In this document: piece by piece, positions 1 through 11,537 of the stretch
Numbering within the stretch: position 1 is the first letter of the stretch
Layout of the letters: every line of letters starts with the position of its first letter
Source: Hordeum vulgare subsp. vulgare
Taxonomy: Eukaryota > Streptophyta > Magnoliopsida > Poales > Poaceae
Direction: 5' to 3'
DNA length: 64,000 nt
Assembly (NCBI RefSeq): GCF_904849725.1
Contig: NC_058520.1
Location: forward strand, 317,699,186-317,763,185
The notes under the pieces: generated by a model
Database searches by the model: none
The model's input: the letters and a program-made list of their open reading frames with translations, nothing else
What the model was told of the DNA's origin: nothing
Program-made: the position numbers and the translations under genes

Positions 1-183
1 GTCATCACACGTGATTTATGCAAGTGTTCGGCTATTCTGCATTTAGGCATACAATAAAAACAGGTGAAGTATTTTTGTTCCCGATAACATAAATAAATTA
101 TTGCATGATTTTTATCAGAAATCACCTCAAATAAATACGCAAATGCAATGACTGTGATAATATCAAAGGTAGTCATGTCCTAA
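1..183 (-). repeat. Gypsy-L 3' LTR, first 183 bp
   Basis: This stretch repeats the first 183 bases of the LTR ending at 4126 with scattered substitutions. Read on the minus strand it begins TTAGGACATG where the 5' LTR has TGAGGACATG, so the terminal TG is mutated here. The rest of the LTR lies left of the window. Confidence 0.8.
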
Positions 184-617
184 TAATCCTCCCCTTTTTG
201 AAAATAAAGCTGTCGTCGGCGCTTCTTAATCTGAAATTTGGCAAACAAAAGAGACAAGGTGTACATATTGTATATGTATATGTCATCCATTTTTACTTCC
301 CTTGGTTTTTGCACATACGAAACATATATACATGAGTAACTTTCATATGTTATGAAATATAAAGCCAAAATATTATCACAAGAAGTAGAAAGCATGAAAA
401 TATTGGATCTTAGCTTGCACATATGAGTGAAGTCCTTATTCGTATCAAAAGATTGACAATGTTCATCATTAAACCATCCTAACATTGGTGAATACACTTT
501 CATTGTTTCAAATTTACATGCTACAACATGGTTAAATAAACAAACATGCAACAAGTCATTTGACATAAAATCATCTCTAAGATTAGAGGTCATATCAAAA
601 TGATTAAACATTGGCAC
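180..617 (-). CDS. Uncharacterised 145-residue ORF next to the gypsy-L 3' LTR
   Basis: An open frame of 145 codons ends within the first bases of the 3' LTR, so the LTR edge supplies its stop codon. It has no retroelement motif I can name. The centre is hydrophobic with several aromatic residues, and the C-terminal 25 residues are strongly basic (KKRRR followed by QLYFQ). The segment KMDDIYIYNMYTLSLL resembles uncharacterised segments I recall from gypsy-type proteins of grasses, but that is memory rather than a search. It may be the degraded end of a longer gag-type polyprotein; the following upstream frame (660-1031) is probably part of the same ancestral region. Expression is unproven. Confidence 0.35.
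   Translation of the reverse strand: MPMFNHFDMTSNLRDDFMSNDLLHVCLFNHVVACKFETMKVYSPMLGWFNDEHCQSFDTNKDFTHMCKLRSNIFMLSTSCDNILALYFITYESYSCIYVSYVQKPREVKMDDIYIYNMYTLSLLFAKFQIKKRRRQLYFQKGEDY
184..200 (-). other. Polypurine tract of gypsy-L
   Basis: On the minus strand this reads as AAAAAGGGGAGGA followed by a few bases and then the 3' LTR. This is the usual plus-strand primer position in LTR retrotransposons and fixes both the element's orientation and the LTR boundary. Confidence 0.75.
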
Positions 618-659
618 AATTATTTTGAAATATATTTGATGCCAATTTGATTTATTCTC

Positions 660-1031
660 TCATTCACATGGTTCTTTTTCATAAACAGTTAATTCAATCG
701 GTTCACTCAACATTGTTGATATTGTACTTAGTTGATCACATGGCAAAGTCAAATCATGAAGATAGTCCTCCAAAATAGGTTGTGTGACCAAAGTAATGGG
801 TAGCTCATCACATGTTACATTGCAATTGATAAGGCAATCATCATACCCATGTGGACGTGGAAGATAACTACCTTTGTCATTACCTCTTATGATCAACTCA
901 GATGATGTAGCCACTCTCGATGGTAACGTGTCACATGGTGAAGGTGATATAGCCCTCACAACAATTGATGTGGTTGTCATCGTACGCCCAGTAGTTGAAG
1001 GAACAACCATATAAACTCTTGGAATAAGCAC
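660..1031 (-). CDS. Proline/serine/threonine-rich ORF downstream of gag in gypsy-L
   Basis: A 123-codon frame rich in Ser, Thr and Pro, following the gag-like region on the minus strand and overlapping its end in another frame. I see no zinc knuckle, protease DTG or other catalytic motif. Position and composition fit the C-terminal tail of a gag protein that has been separated from the gag core by a frameshift. It could also be chance. Confidence 0.35.
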   Translation of the reverse strand: MLIPRVYMVVPSTTGRTMTTTSIVVRAISPSPCDTLPSRVATSSELIIRGNDKGSYLPRPHGYDDCLINCNVTCDELPITLVTQPILEDYLHDLTLPCDQLSTISTMLSEPIELTVYEKEPCE

Positions 1032-1683
1032 CTTGCACTCTTTCTCCTTGTGGGAACACGTCGTTTTATTTCCTGTTCAGCTTTGCAAGCAAGACGAAAC
1101 AAATGATCCATAGCATAACACTTCTCATGAATTAGTATCTCCTGAATATCATGGTTTAATCCTCCCCGAAATCTATCCATAAAATCTTCTTCACTTTCTA
1201 CTAATGAGAATGCAACAAGGTTGTTTGTAAATCATCATAATATTTTATTACGGTGTCACTACCTTGTTTTAAATGTTGTAACTTTTGCATTATGTCCCGA
1301 GTATAATAAGAAGGAATGAATGTATGTCTCATGGCAAGTTTCAAATCATCCCAAGTAGTATGTATATAACCAGGGTGTAACTGACAATATCCACTCCACC
1401 AAAGTGAAGAATAGCCGGTGAAAGAACCAACCACGACCGTAACTTTCTTATGTTCAACAAAATTATGGGAAGAAAATATATCATTTATTTAAAATTCCCA
1501 TTCAACATATAGAGCAGGTCTAAAACAACCGTTAAATGATGGTATAGAAACATTAACCTGATCATGCGCATTTGGATCTCTATGCACCTCTCGTAACGGT
1601 TGTTTTGGTGGCACGCCTCTCACAATCAAAGAAGCCCATGGATTGACAACTATGGATCCTGTCATGACTAGTAGAAACAACAA
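977..1683 (-). pseudogene. Gag core remnant of gypsy-L
   Basis: Three minus-strand pieces form one interrupted gag. The first (1683 to 1489) contains IPSFNGCFRPALYVEWEF, the segment preceding the retrotransposon gag domain. After an in-frame TAA at 1489-1491 the same frame continues (1434 to 1201) with TTWDDLKLAMRHTFIP and QKLQHLKQGSDTVIKYYDDL, typical Ty3/gypsy gag. A one-base loss near 1202 then shifts the frame to the third piece (1180 to 977), with GLNHDIQEILI and HLFRLACKAEQEIKRR, the end of the gag domain. Gag packages element RNA into particles. This copy cannot produce a full protein: at least one stop and one frameshift interrupt it. Confidence 0.75.
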
Positions 1684-3096
1684 AATCCAAATATATTGTT
1701 CCTATGAACTACTGGGAAGTGGTGGTGGTGGTGGTGGTGGTGGTGTGTCACAAATCTGTCAAGCCAATCTCAAATTCTTACCAGTTCTTACCCAACAACA
1801 GGTGGTGATCGGCAACTAGTGTAGTCAAAACTCTCAAACCTTGGATATAGCGATTGCCAGGTGGCGTCAAACACACGATGTAGATGTATGTGGAGCTGAG
1901 AAGGCTTATAATGTATGGTATCAAAAGATTAGCAATAATCAATTATGAGATGCAATGTTGAATAAATGCTCAACGACGGTACTGTGAAGGTCCTAGGCTA
2001 GACCGTACTAGAGACGCGAGCCTAAAACACTAACGGAGTCACGTCAAAGCACAAATAGCAGCAATGGATGATATGAAGTAGCTCTGGATAGGAAGATATA
2101 AGTGAACATCACAATGGCAGTAAAGATAGTGATGATAAATGACCCCCAAGCAGGATAAACCAAAACTATCTCTAGAACTTACCTCTTGAAACTATGATGT
2201 CAAATTTCTGATATTTTTCTCAATAATTCTACTGACTCAAGCTTTCGAATACAAAATAAATCACTTAATTCTGAGATCGTATGAGGACTCAAAAATTTCG
2301 GGAACAAACCTGAAAAATATTAACAAACCGTGTTCCTGACATTCGGAGGGCAAAAAGTCCTATTTAGAACTATATTTGGAGGTGACAATAAAGAAAACTC
2401 TTGATGAACTATTCCGATGTGGCTCGTCGATAGCTCGAATTTGAGTACCCACGGAGACAAAACGGACGTCGTATGAGGAAGATACACCTGTTTTACTGAA
2501 CAGTGCACAAAAGAGTTTTTAATGCGAATTCACATACGGGATTGACTCTAGATAGATCCGAAATTTGTATTTTATTTCTCTTCTCTTTGTTTCCTCTCAC
2601 TTTTTTACTTTTTTTCTCTCACTTCTTTTCCTCTTTTTTTTGCTCTCACTTTTTTTTCTCTTCTCTCGAACAACCAATTAAGATGCAGATTGGATCAAGC
2701 ACAGATGTGAATGACCTCAAGTATGACAATGACAATGAACAATTGAAGCACGTGGTGAATATTGATGGATGGTGGGGGATGTCAACAGAAGGGATGACGG
2801 TGGCGTGTTGGTGGTATATGGCAGCAGCGAAGAGGATGGTGCGGCTGTGGCGTGACAACTTGTGAACATAACTCGAAACTCTAAAAGACTAGACGCTAAG
2901 ACCAGCAACTTGACACGACGATGCAACCGATAATTCAACTATGCAAGCACTAAAAAGAAAATTGCAAAGGCTCAGACTGGCTTGCACAAAGGATGACTAG
3001 ATCTAACTCATTTTTTTGGTTTTTTCTGGGGTAATAGGTAAGAAAAATAAATCTAATCTAGGGATAACTGGAAATTCTCACCGAGCAACCTGAAAA
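1684..3096 (-). other. Gypsy-L leader and 5' internal region
   Basis: Between the primer-binding site and the gag remnant I see no convincing coding frame. The stretch contains a GTG microsatellite (1719-1746) and a pyrimidine-rich plus-strand block (about 2575-2665). Small frames on both strands here lack recognisable motifs and I treat them as chance. Confidence 0.5.
1719..1746. repeat. (GTG)n microsatellite
   Basis: About nine uninterrupted GTG/TGG units inside the gypsy-L internal region. Confidence 0.9.
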
Positions 3097-3105
3097 CTGA
3101 TACCA
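3097..3105 (-). other. Primer-binding site of gypsy-L
   Basis: On the minus strand the sequence TGGTATCAG begins two bases after the 5' LTR end. It matches the first nine bases of the usual site complementary to the 3' end of initiator methionine tRNA. The next bases diverge, so the site is partly degraded. Confidence 0.75.
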
Positions 3106-3107
3106 CT

Positions 3108-4126
3108 TGATAGAGGCGAGGGTGTCCCGATCTTTCGATGAGATAGTGGTTATCGATTTAGTGGAGATGACTTTGAGGATCCGACTACAAACGTGCACGA
3201 TGTTGCGCCTTAGCAATCGCTAAACCAACTCCAAGAGGTTATTGACCACGTCGGAGCACGATCAACCTGACCACGAAGGTCTATTCCTGCAAGCAATCGA
3301 AGAACAAGCAAGAATATGATATTCCAATCTGAATATTGTGAATATAGATGAAGTATTGATAAGGGTGGGGATCCGAAAGTGGTCTTAGTCTGGTCATTGG
3401 ACACAAATGAAGTACACGAAGTTGCAATGGCTAACTTTTAACTAAACAAATCCCAAGCAAAAAGCTATTAGGTTGATCTACTTATATGGGAGCAAGGGGT
3501 GGCGTCCAAGGAGGTGGCAAGACATCCCAAGGCAGCCTAAAATTAACCCTAGGTCGTACAAGGCCTATGGGCCCAAGTGGAGGTGATGCAACAACTCTGG
3601 ATTTGTTGTTTGAATGACATTCTGGTGCACCCTCATATTGTTTGGTCGATATCTCCACGCTCCGGACGAATTTGAAGGTGATTCAATTGGGCCTGAAAGC
3701 ACATAAAATCTAATTTGCATCCCAAAAAGAATCACACAATTCAAAGTCTGGATGAAAAGGTTGAAGGCGTTTTGGTACACGTATACCTGCGCAGTCCGAA
3801 TCTGAGTCCAAAACGTGAAAGACCTGGACTCTATCTTCTCTTGGGCTAAAAGGGACGTGAGAAAACTTCTTGAACAACAACTAATTATTTCCTTTGACAT
3901 AAGAGGACCTCTTGAATAGCATCCAACAATTTCCTCTTCCCTTGTCATCACACGTGATTCATACAAGTGTTCGGCCATTCTGTATTTTGGCATACAATAA
4001 AAAGAGGTGAAGTATTTTTGTTCCCGATAACATAAATAGATTATTGCTTGAGTTTTATCAGAAATCACCTCAAACAAATACGCATATGCAATGATTGTGA
4101 TAATATCAAAGGTAGTCATGTCCTCA
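3108..4126 (-). repeat. Gypsy-L 5' LTR
   Basis: About 1,019 bp, starting TGAGGACATG on the minus strand and ending CA just before the primer-binding site. Its outer edge abuts copia-1 LTR sequence at 4127. A 184-codon frame runs from the LTR start inward on the minus strand (4119 to 3565); it has no known domain. Confidence 0.8.
3481..3489 (-). promoter_or_regulatory. TATA-like box of the gypsy-L 5' LTR
   Basis: The minus strand reads CCATATAAG about 375 bp before the LTR end, a plausible LTR promoter position. No experimental support. Confidence 0.35.
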
Positions 4127-4569
4127 TAAATACCTGTAGAGAACCTTTATAGTCACCCAGAAACGTTTTTACGTTTGATACACACAAGGTATTCCTCCGG
4201 TGTCCGGGAGTTGCATGATGTCATGGTCATAGGAACAGATACATTGACATGCAAAAAAACAGTAGCAATAAACTGACATGATCATATGCTATGTTTATAG
4301 TTTGGGTCTTGTCCATCACATCGTTCTCCTAATGATGTGATCCCGTTATCAAGTGACAACACTTGCCTATGGCCAGGAAACCTTGACCATGTTTGATCAA
4401 CGAGCTAGTCAACTAGAGGCTCACTAGGGATAGTGTGTTGTCTATGTATCCACACATATATTTGAGTTTCCAATCAATACAATTCTAGCATGGATAATAA
4501 ACGATTATCATGAACAAGGAAATATAATAATAACAAATTTATTATTGCCTCTAGGGCATATTTCCATCA
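4127..4569 (-). repeat. Copia-1 3' LTR, first 443 bp
   Basis: Matches the first part of the copia-1 5' LTR at about 25255-25694, with scattered differences. It starts TGATGGAAATATG on the minus strand (the other LTR has TGTTGG). The purine-rich primer tract AAGTGGGAGAC lies directly before it (4570-4580). Gypsy-L replaces the remainder. Confidence 0.85.
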
Positions 4570-4607
4570 GTCTCCCACTTGCACTAGAGTCAATGATCTA
4601 GTTCACA

Positions 4608-6945
4608 TCACTGTGTGATTGTAATGAATCTAACACCCATACAGCTCTAGGGTTCGATTATGTCTTGCTTGTGAGAGGGGTTTTTAGTCAATGGATGTGA
4701 ACCTTTCAGATTTGTGTGAGCTTTACAAATCTCTATGTCATCCTATAGATGTTGCTACGACGTGCCATTTCGAACTATTCCAAATGACTGCTCCACTATA
4801 CGAATCCAGTTTACTACTCAGAGTTATTCGGATTAGTGTCAAAGCTTGTATCGAGGTAACCCTTTACGACAAACTCTTTAATCACCTCCATAATCGAGAA
4901 AAAATCCTTGGTCCACTAGTTACTAAGGATAACTTTGCCCGCTGTTCAGTGATTCAATCCTGGATCACTCTTTGTACACCTTGACAGACTCATGGCAAGG
5001 CACACATCAGGTGCGGTACACAGCATGACAAACTTTAGAGCCTACGACTAAGGCATAGGGGACGACCTTCGTCCTTCATCTTTTTCTTCCGTGGTCGGGC
5101 TTTGAGTCTTACTCAAATTCACACCTTACAACACAACCAAGAACTCCTTCTTTGCTGATCTATTTTGAACTCCTTCAAAAACTTGTCAAGGCATATACTT
5201 ATCAGAAATTCTATAGTGCTACCACTCACTTCTTTGGAAATACAAGTTTCTCATAAACCTTGTATAAACCCAAAAGCTTTGATCATCTCATGAAAGCGTA
5301 TATTCCAACTCCGAGATGCTTGCACGAGTCCATAGAAGGATCGTTGGAGCTTGCATACTTGTTAGCATCCTTAGGATCGACCAAACCTTCTGGTTGTATC
5401 ACATACAACCTTTCCTCAAGGAAACCGTCGAGGAAACAATGTTTTGACTTCCTATGTGCAATATTTCATAAATAATGCAACAACTACTAACATAATTCCA
5501 ATAGAATTTTAGCATCACCACGAGTGAGAAAGTCTCATCATAGCCATCTCTTTGAACTTGTCGAAACATCTTTGCAACAAGTCGAGTTTTTCTTAATGGT
5601 GACTTTTCACCATCATCGTCGATCTTCCTTTTAAAGATCCATATGTACATAATAGTCTTACGACCATCAACTAATTCTTCCAAAGTCTACACTTTGTTTT
5701 TATACACGGATCCTCTCTAGGATTTCATGGCCTCCAGCCATTTGCCAGAATCCGGGCCCACCATTCTCCATAGCTTATAGGTTCATTGTTGTTTAACAAC
5801 ATGGCCTTGAAGACAGGGTTACCGTACCACTCTGTAGCAGTATGTGACCTTGTCGACCTATGATGTTTGTAGTAACTTTATCCGAAGCTTAATGATCACT
5901 ATCGACAGTTTCCACTTCAATTGGTGTAGGCGCCAGAGGAACAACTTCCTGCGCCCGGCTACACATAGGTTGAAGTAACGGTTCAATAACCTTATCATCT
6001 TCCACCACCCTCCCACTCAGATCTTTCGAGAGAAACTTTTCCTCAAGAAAGGACCCGTTTCTAGGAACAAACACTTTGCTTCCGGATCTGAGATAGGAGG
6101 TATACCCAACTGTTTTGGGTGTCCTATGAAGATGCATTTATCCTCTTTGGGTTCGAGCTTATCATGCTGAAACTTTTCCACATAAGCATCGCAGGCCCAA
6201 ACTTTTATCAAACGACGGCTTAGGTTTCTCCAAACCATAGTTCATACAGTGTCATCTCAACGGAAATACGTGGTGCCCTATTTAATAAATAACCCATAAA
6301 CGACAGTGGTAATTCGATAAGCAACATCGTAGTATGCACCATATCAAATAGGGCGCGGCTATGACGTTCGGACACACCATCAGACTATGGTGTTCTAGGT
6401 GGCATGAGATGTGAAACAATTTTCACATTTGTCTTAATTGTGTACCAAACTTGAACCTCAGATATTCATCTCTATGATCATATCGTAGACATGTTACCCT
6501 CTTATCACGATGATCTTCAACTTCACTCTGAAACTACTTGAACCTTTCAATAATTCAGACGTGTATTTCATCAAGCAAATACACTAGTATCTACTTAAGT
6601 CATCTTTGAAGTAAGAACATAACGATATCCACTGAGTGCCTCAGCACTCATTGGACTGCATACATCCAAATGTATGACTTCCAATAAGTTACTTTCTAGT
6701 TCCATCTCACTTGAAAACGAGGCCTTCAGTCATCTTGCCCATGTGGTATGATTTGGATGTCTCAAGTGATTCAAAATCAAGTGAGTCCAAACGATCCATC
6801 TGCATGGAGTTTCTTCATGCGTTTATACCAATAGATACGGTTTGCATGTCTCAAATGTTTCAAAAATGAGTGAGCACAAAGATCCATCAGCATGGAGCTT
6901 CTTCATGCATTTTATACCAACATGACTCAAGCCGTAGTGCCACAA
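4608..6945 (-). pseudogene. Copia-1 integrase, reverse transcriptase and RNase H remnant
   Basis: Degraded pol on the minus strand. It opens at 6945 inside the GAG-pre-integrase region (LWHYGLSHVG, then MKKLH). The C-terminal integrase region follows (6238 to 5889: KVWACDAYVEK, LEPKEDKCIFIG, and in another frame SGSKVFVPRNGSFLEEKF). Then reverse transcriptase (5683 to 5399) shows RLVAKMFRQVQ and DETFS. The polyprotein end is recognisable near 4608-4700, with the stop TGA at 4608-4610 and the usual downstream segment up to the polypurine tract. Many stops, frameshifts and deletions are present; the RNase H section is shorter and poorly preserved. It is clearly older in appearance than copia-2. 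Confidence 0.8.
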
Positions 6946-9900
6946 TGTCACATCCCTAACCCTTAAGCAAGATAGCATTGTGCTCATGTCTTCTTTGCAT
7001 TTGCATCTAAGAAGTTTCAACAAAAACAACAAAGTGGCAAAGGAAAAACTCAAAACCCTAGCCACCATTTCAATTAAAGGAAATTTCAAACTAGTTCAAA
7101 TCAATGAACCCAAAATGGCCTCAAGAAATGTTCAAACTTTCTGATAAATCATGAAAGTAAATGAGCATTGGAGAAAACTATTTTCTTGGCACTTTAAGCA
7201 TTTTAAATAAATGCAAAAGCCACTGGTTTCCAATTTAAAAATTGAAATCAGAAACTATAATTTTCCAAAAATGTTGAAAGTCTTGGAAATGAGTGGGGAT
7301 ATTATAACAAATATTTCAGGAGGTCTAAAATAGTTTTTACTTTTTGTTTTGGAGCTGAAATAATTAGCTAAGCAATAAATAGCAAAACAGAAAAACAAAA
7401 AAAACAGAAGAAAAAGGAAAAGAGTTACCTGTCGCCTAAGCCGGCCCGGCCCATCTCCCCGCTCGTCCCCTCCCTCGCGCCAGTAGGCAGCACGAGGTGG
7501 CCGCCGCCTCCTCCGGCGCGGCCACGCACCTGCGTGCTTGCCTGGCCGCCGGTTCGCACTGGCGACGATGGGGATAAGCTCCCCAGAGCTTCCCCTATCC
7601 ATTCCCCGCCTCGGTTCTTCCCCTCCTCCCGGATCTCCTCCTTCTCCCTGCTGCCGCCATTAGAGCCGAGCTCGAGCTCGAGCTGGCCGTGCCCCTGGCC
7701 ATAGGAACCCCTCCCAGAGCACGCCATTAGCTCCGCCTCATCGCCTTGGTCATCTCTGCAGAAGCCGAAGCTTCCTCGAGCCCTGCAATGCCCGCAACGC
7801 CGTGGTCTTCCTCCTCCGGCCGCCGGACCTCTCCCGTCGATTCGTCGCCCCCAGGCCTTCCCCGAGCCGTCTGAGCTCTGCCCTGCACTCCTTGTGAGCA
7901 TGCGGACGTTTTCCCTAGGTTTTCCCCGTCGATCCCCTCCTCTAGCCCTAGTTTCACCGGAGCCCGACGAGGACCGCCGCTGCCGCTCGTCGCCGGTAGC
8001 CCTCCGATGTCCAGCTCGTCCTCCCGAGAGCACCAGCAGCTCCAGGACAACGCGTAGATGCCGTAGCAGCTAAGAACTGAGCGTGGATCCCTCTGATTCA
8101 AAGCCCCCGACGATGCCCGAGCTTCGGCCGCCGCTCCGGCTCATCGCCGACGCCTCTTCCGGCGACCCTAGCCTCCCCAGATGGTCCTGCCAGATCGGCC
8201 ACTTCGCGAGCATGCTGTAGCTGCAAACCGCGTGCGTTTTGGTGCTGTGCAGCGCCGTCTAGGTCGCCTCCGGCGAGCCCTCCGCCGCGGGTCTGGTCGC
8301 CGGCGACCACCCTCCGGTGGCCGTCGACGTGGCCGACCATTAGGGCGTAATCGCCCACCCCTCAGTCGCTGACAGAGGGCCCCACGCCTGGTCAAACCCC
8401 AATTAGGGGCTGGTCAGCGCGGGATTAGTCCCAGAGAGGCCGACCAGTGGGCCCCCCTGTCAGGTTTGACCTGCACAGGTCGGCTGACCTGCTCACGTCA
8501 GCCTGATGCAATAAATGGAATTTCCAGTATAAAAATAATTCAGGAAATTGCTAAAAATTGCAAAAATCATAGAAATTAATCTGTAACTCCAATGAAAATA
8601 AATTATATATGAAAAAGTATCAGAAAAATTCAAGGATTCTGATTATGCTATTTTCAACTATGTTTGAAAAAGTTACAGGACCCTAATTTGTGAAATAAGG
8701 AATAATTCAATTCTTTAATCACTTTATAAATGGAATTTGCAAAAATATCCATATTTCATTATAAATACAATGATCACACACTGCCCTAGATATAAATCAG
8801 TACCATAACATGACATTTCATGCATGTTAACATTAGGTTGATCTGAGCATCAGGTTGAATCAATTGAACCGGTATCCGAGAATACCCGTTTGAATTGCTA
8901 TTTGAATGTGATTCAAATCAACTCTAAACCTAAAACATCTTGATTATAATAACCTATCACTTGCATTCTCATGCCATGCTCATGCATCATTTTGATTGCA
9001 TATGTTTGTTATTGAATGTTGCCATTCATTTCGGTAGGCTCCGCACCCCCGGATTCCACCGAATATCCGTCTGACGGATATCGTTCCTCCTCTGAGCAAC
9101 AAGGCAAGCAACCCTTTTGATCATCACGATAACTCCTATGTTCTTGCTCCTGCACCTATTTATGGCATTAGGATCAAATGCTTCAACTGCTTTTGCCACG
9201 ATAGTTGGACCCACTTCCTTTGCATGACTTAACCTTGTCACAGTAAATAGCCGAACCTTGCAACCTAGCATACCTGGTAGTTGCTTGAGCTATGATGTGC
9301 TTTATCCTGCTATGCATGCTATGCTTAGAGTTGTGTATGGTCTGTCATCTGGGAGATGAACAGAAATGTGGAATGTGTTCGGTGAGCAAAGGTCGTGTGT
9401 TGAACTTGATTTGGTAAAGGTACCGGTGAAAGGCTGTGTAGGAGTACATGGCGGGTTGTTTCATTGGAACCGTCCTTAGGAACTGAGTTCCGTGTATGTA
9501 ATCCAAGACTAGATACTACCACATGCTGGGCCCTGAAATATGACCCCGCTCGGCCTATTAATCACGTAGTACTCGGTCCAGGAGTTGCAAGTAGTTTCTG
9601 GTGTTTATAGTAATGCTGGAGGCCGTGCATGGTGCTGACCTGAGAGGTGGACCGTGATGCGGTAGGCAGTGGCACGATGTACCAAGTGGCACCCGGATGG
9701 TGGGCTTGGGAACCCTGCGCACATCGTTTGAGGCCGTGGCGGAAACCTCGGCCGGACTTCCGTACGGGTTACTCTCAGATAGGGGATAAACCTGGACTAG
9801 GTACTAGTTTGGTTAACGGTCGTGGCCGACTCCCTCGCTGGGCTTCCGCTTGAAGGTTGCCGAGGTGCATGACGTGCACATGGCGATAAGTGGCGGGAGC

Positions 9901-11102
9901 GTGTGTGACGAAGTACACCCCTGCAGGGTTATGATCTATTCGAATAGCCGCGTCCGCGGATATGGACTACTTGGAGACATATGTTGTTCATAGATAACTT
10001 CAATGGCTACTCATAAAATTGTGAAGATAAGCGTGAGTGTCGTGGACGGCATTTCCGTATGGAGACAGAATGATTCCACGATAGTGTATTGTTGTGGTGT
10101 TAGTGGACTCGTGTGCGAGAAATCAAGTTGTCAAAACTAATTTCAAAAAGCAAGTTGTCTAGTCACGAGTCAAATGCTGGCTTCCCGCATGAAACCCGAC
10201 AATACCTTTTGATACCTTGCATGAGTAGTTAGTTCTCCTAAAGTCTTGCTGAGTACCTTTGTACTCATGTTTGTTTAATAAATGTTGCAGAGGTTGCTAA
10301 TGACCCTAATGGAGGGTTCTTCGTAGACATCGACGACGACGAGTAGCTGGTGTCCCAGCTACGATCTGGCCCTACGTCGGCTCTGTAGTATAGTCAGGCC
10401 ATGTGCCTTCTAGTTGCTCTGTCTGTACCCAGACAGTTTATAACTCTTCCGCTGGCTTGTAATTGTATGACTGCTATTATGGGTCGAGAGACCCTTAATG
10501 TGTAATATTATGTGTGTGGCTCTTCCGAGCCTCTTAAATTAAGCTTGTATGGTTATGGTTATGTTGTGATGCCATCGATGTATCTATACATATCGGTATG
10601 CCATGCGTACGTGTGTCTTACTTGATATGTATGGGGTTCGAATACCTAGTCGTGAACTTTAGTAGCACTCCTTACAAGGAAATGCCCCTTTGTGATCCAA
10701 CGAGCCTTGGTAGTTCGCTACTGCTCCGGACACATTGGTTGACCGGCATGTGTCCTTCTTAGCTGCTGTGTCTGTCCCCTTTGGGGAAATGTCACGCGAC
10801 GTAATGGAGTCCTTGTAGCTTGCTACGACTCGTCTACGTTCGTTGGTGACTGATACCTGCTTTGTTGGGTCATGTATGCCTGTCCTTGTGCGGAACTGCC
10901 ACTTTGGTTTATGACTAGACATGTCGATCCGGGTTCTTTGACATTGGATTGCTAGTGACACTATCGCATACGTGAGTCAAAAGACGCAAACGGTCTCGGC
11001 TAAGGTAAGGCTGCAGCCGTGGAGTTAACCGTGCGTGAGACCACAAAGGGATGCGATGTGTTACAGGCTGGATTCCTATGGCTTAGGATCGGGGTCCCGA
11101 CA
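6946..11102 (+). repeat. Tekay T 5' LTR
   Basis: 4,157 bp from TGTCACATCC to GGGTCCCGACA. The first 480 bp are A+T-rich, followed by a very G+C-rich block (about 7435-8460) that contains the long overlapping frames on both strands typical of such composition rather than genes. The 3' kilobase holds a likely transcribed leader and a strong splice-donor sequence (11002-11010). Copies are at 17112-21264 and, as a solo LTR, at 37119-41291. Confidence 0.9.
11002..11010 (+). promoter_or_regulatory. Candidate 5' splice donor near the LTR 3' end
   Basis: AAG then GTAAGG, with the exon ending at 11004, is close to the plant 5' splice-site consensus. The same sequence occurs in the 3' LTR (about 21163), and the solo LTR keeps GTAAGG. 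It could pair with the acceptors at 11537 and 12653. Inferred only. Confidence 0.45.
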
Positions 11103-11106
11103 GCGT

Positions 11107-11118
11107 TGGTATCAGAGC
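11107..11118 (+). other. Primer-binding site of Tekay T
   Basis: TGGTATCAGAGC, four bases after the LTR end, matches the initiator methionine tRNA 3' end complement. A second intact copy follows the 3' LTR at 21269-21280. Confidence 0.92.
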
Positions 11119-11506
11119 CTGACTGACTGTAGGATTACTAAGCCAAACTGGTCGTAGTTGAGTCTAGAATTTCTTAGTTATATATAGGGGAATTGTTTGT
11201 GGAAGGGAACGTAACACTCTTGTTCTCTTCTCAAGAGATTCTATCCTGGTCATCCTTGTCTTTTCCGCGGGAATTAAGGACTAGATTTCTCATCTTCTCC
11301 TAGGCTCGTGTTTCCGATCGGTAGCTTATAGGACTACGGGTCGAGAGATATTGGGTTTCTCTTATTCCTAGGAAGCAGGAAGTAAGTTTGGTGACCAGAG
11401 AATTGAACTTGATAGTTGAGTGGTTACGCAATTCCATTTGGGGTTGTCTCAAATTTGATTTTGAGCATTTACAGCCGTTATGCTGCCCAATTTTTCATTC
11501 GGAGCT

Positions 11507-11537
11507 CTAATGCTTTTGCATTACTCTCTATTTACAG
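11507..11537 (+). promoter_or_regulatory. Candidate branch point and 3' splice acceptor before ORF1
   Basis: CTAAT at 11507-11511, a pyrimidine-rich stretch, then TTTACAG ending at 11537, directly followed by the ORF1 ATG. This looks like a plant intron end and would place ORF1 at the start of an exon. Confidence 0.45.

Larger units (their letters stand above)
1..4126 (-). mobile_element. Gypsy-L: gag-only LTR retrotransposon (3' LTR incomplete)
   Basis: A minus-strand LTR element defined by a long direct repeat: positions 1-183 match 3944-4126 closely. The right copy is the start of the 5' LTR and the left copy the start of the 3' LTR, which continues beyond the window. A primer-binding-site-like sequence lies at the inner edge of the 5' LTR (3097-3105) and a purine tract abuts the 3' LTR (184-200). 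The internal region is only about 2.9 kb and encodes gag-like sequence but no protease, reverse transcriptase or integrase that I can see, so it would need proteins from elsewhere. It sits inside the 3' LTR of copia-1. I cannot name the family. Confidence 0.8.

Noticed and set aside
4691..5475. Plus-strand frames of 97 and 71 codons in copia-1
   Set aside because: They lie opposite the copia-1 pol remnant and mirror its antisense strand; similar plus-strand frames appear at 43084-43948 in copia-2 for the same reason.
7425..8395. Long overlapping open frames rich in Arg, Gly and Pro in the Tekay LTR (also near 17530-18560 and 37600-38560)
   Set aside because: They occur on both strands and in several frames in a G+C-rich LTR block, lack any domain, and are not kept intact across the three LTR copies; composition explains them.
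9026..9853. Frames of 65-81 codons repeated in all three Tekay LTRs
   Set aside because: They recur only because the LTR recurs; substitutions and stops show no coding constraint.
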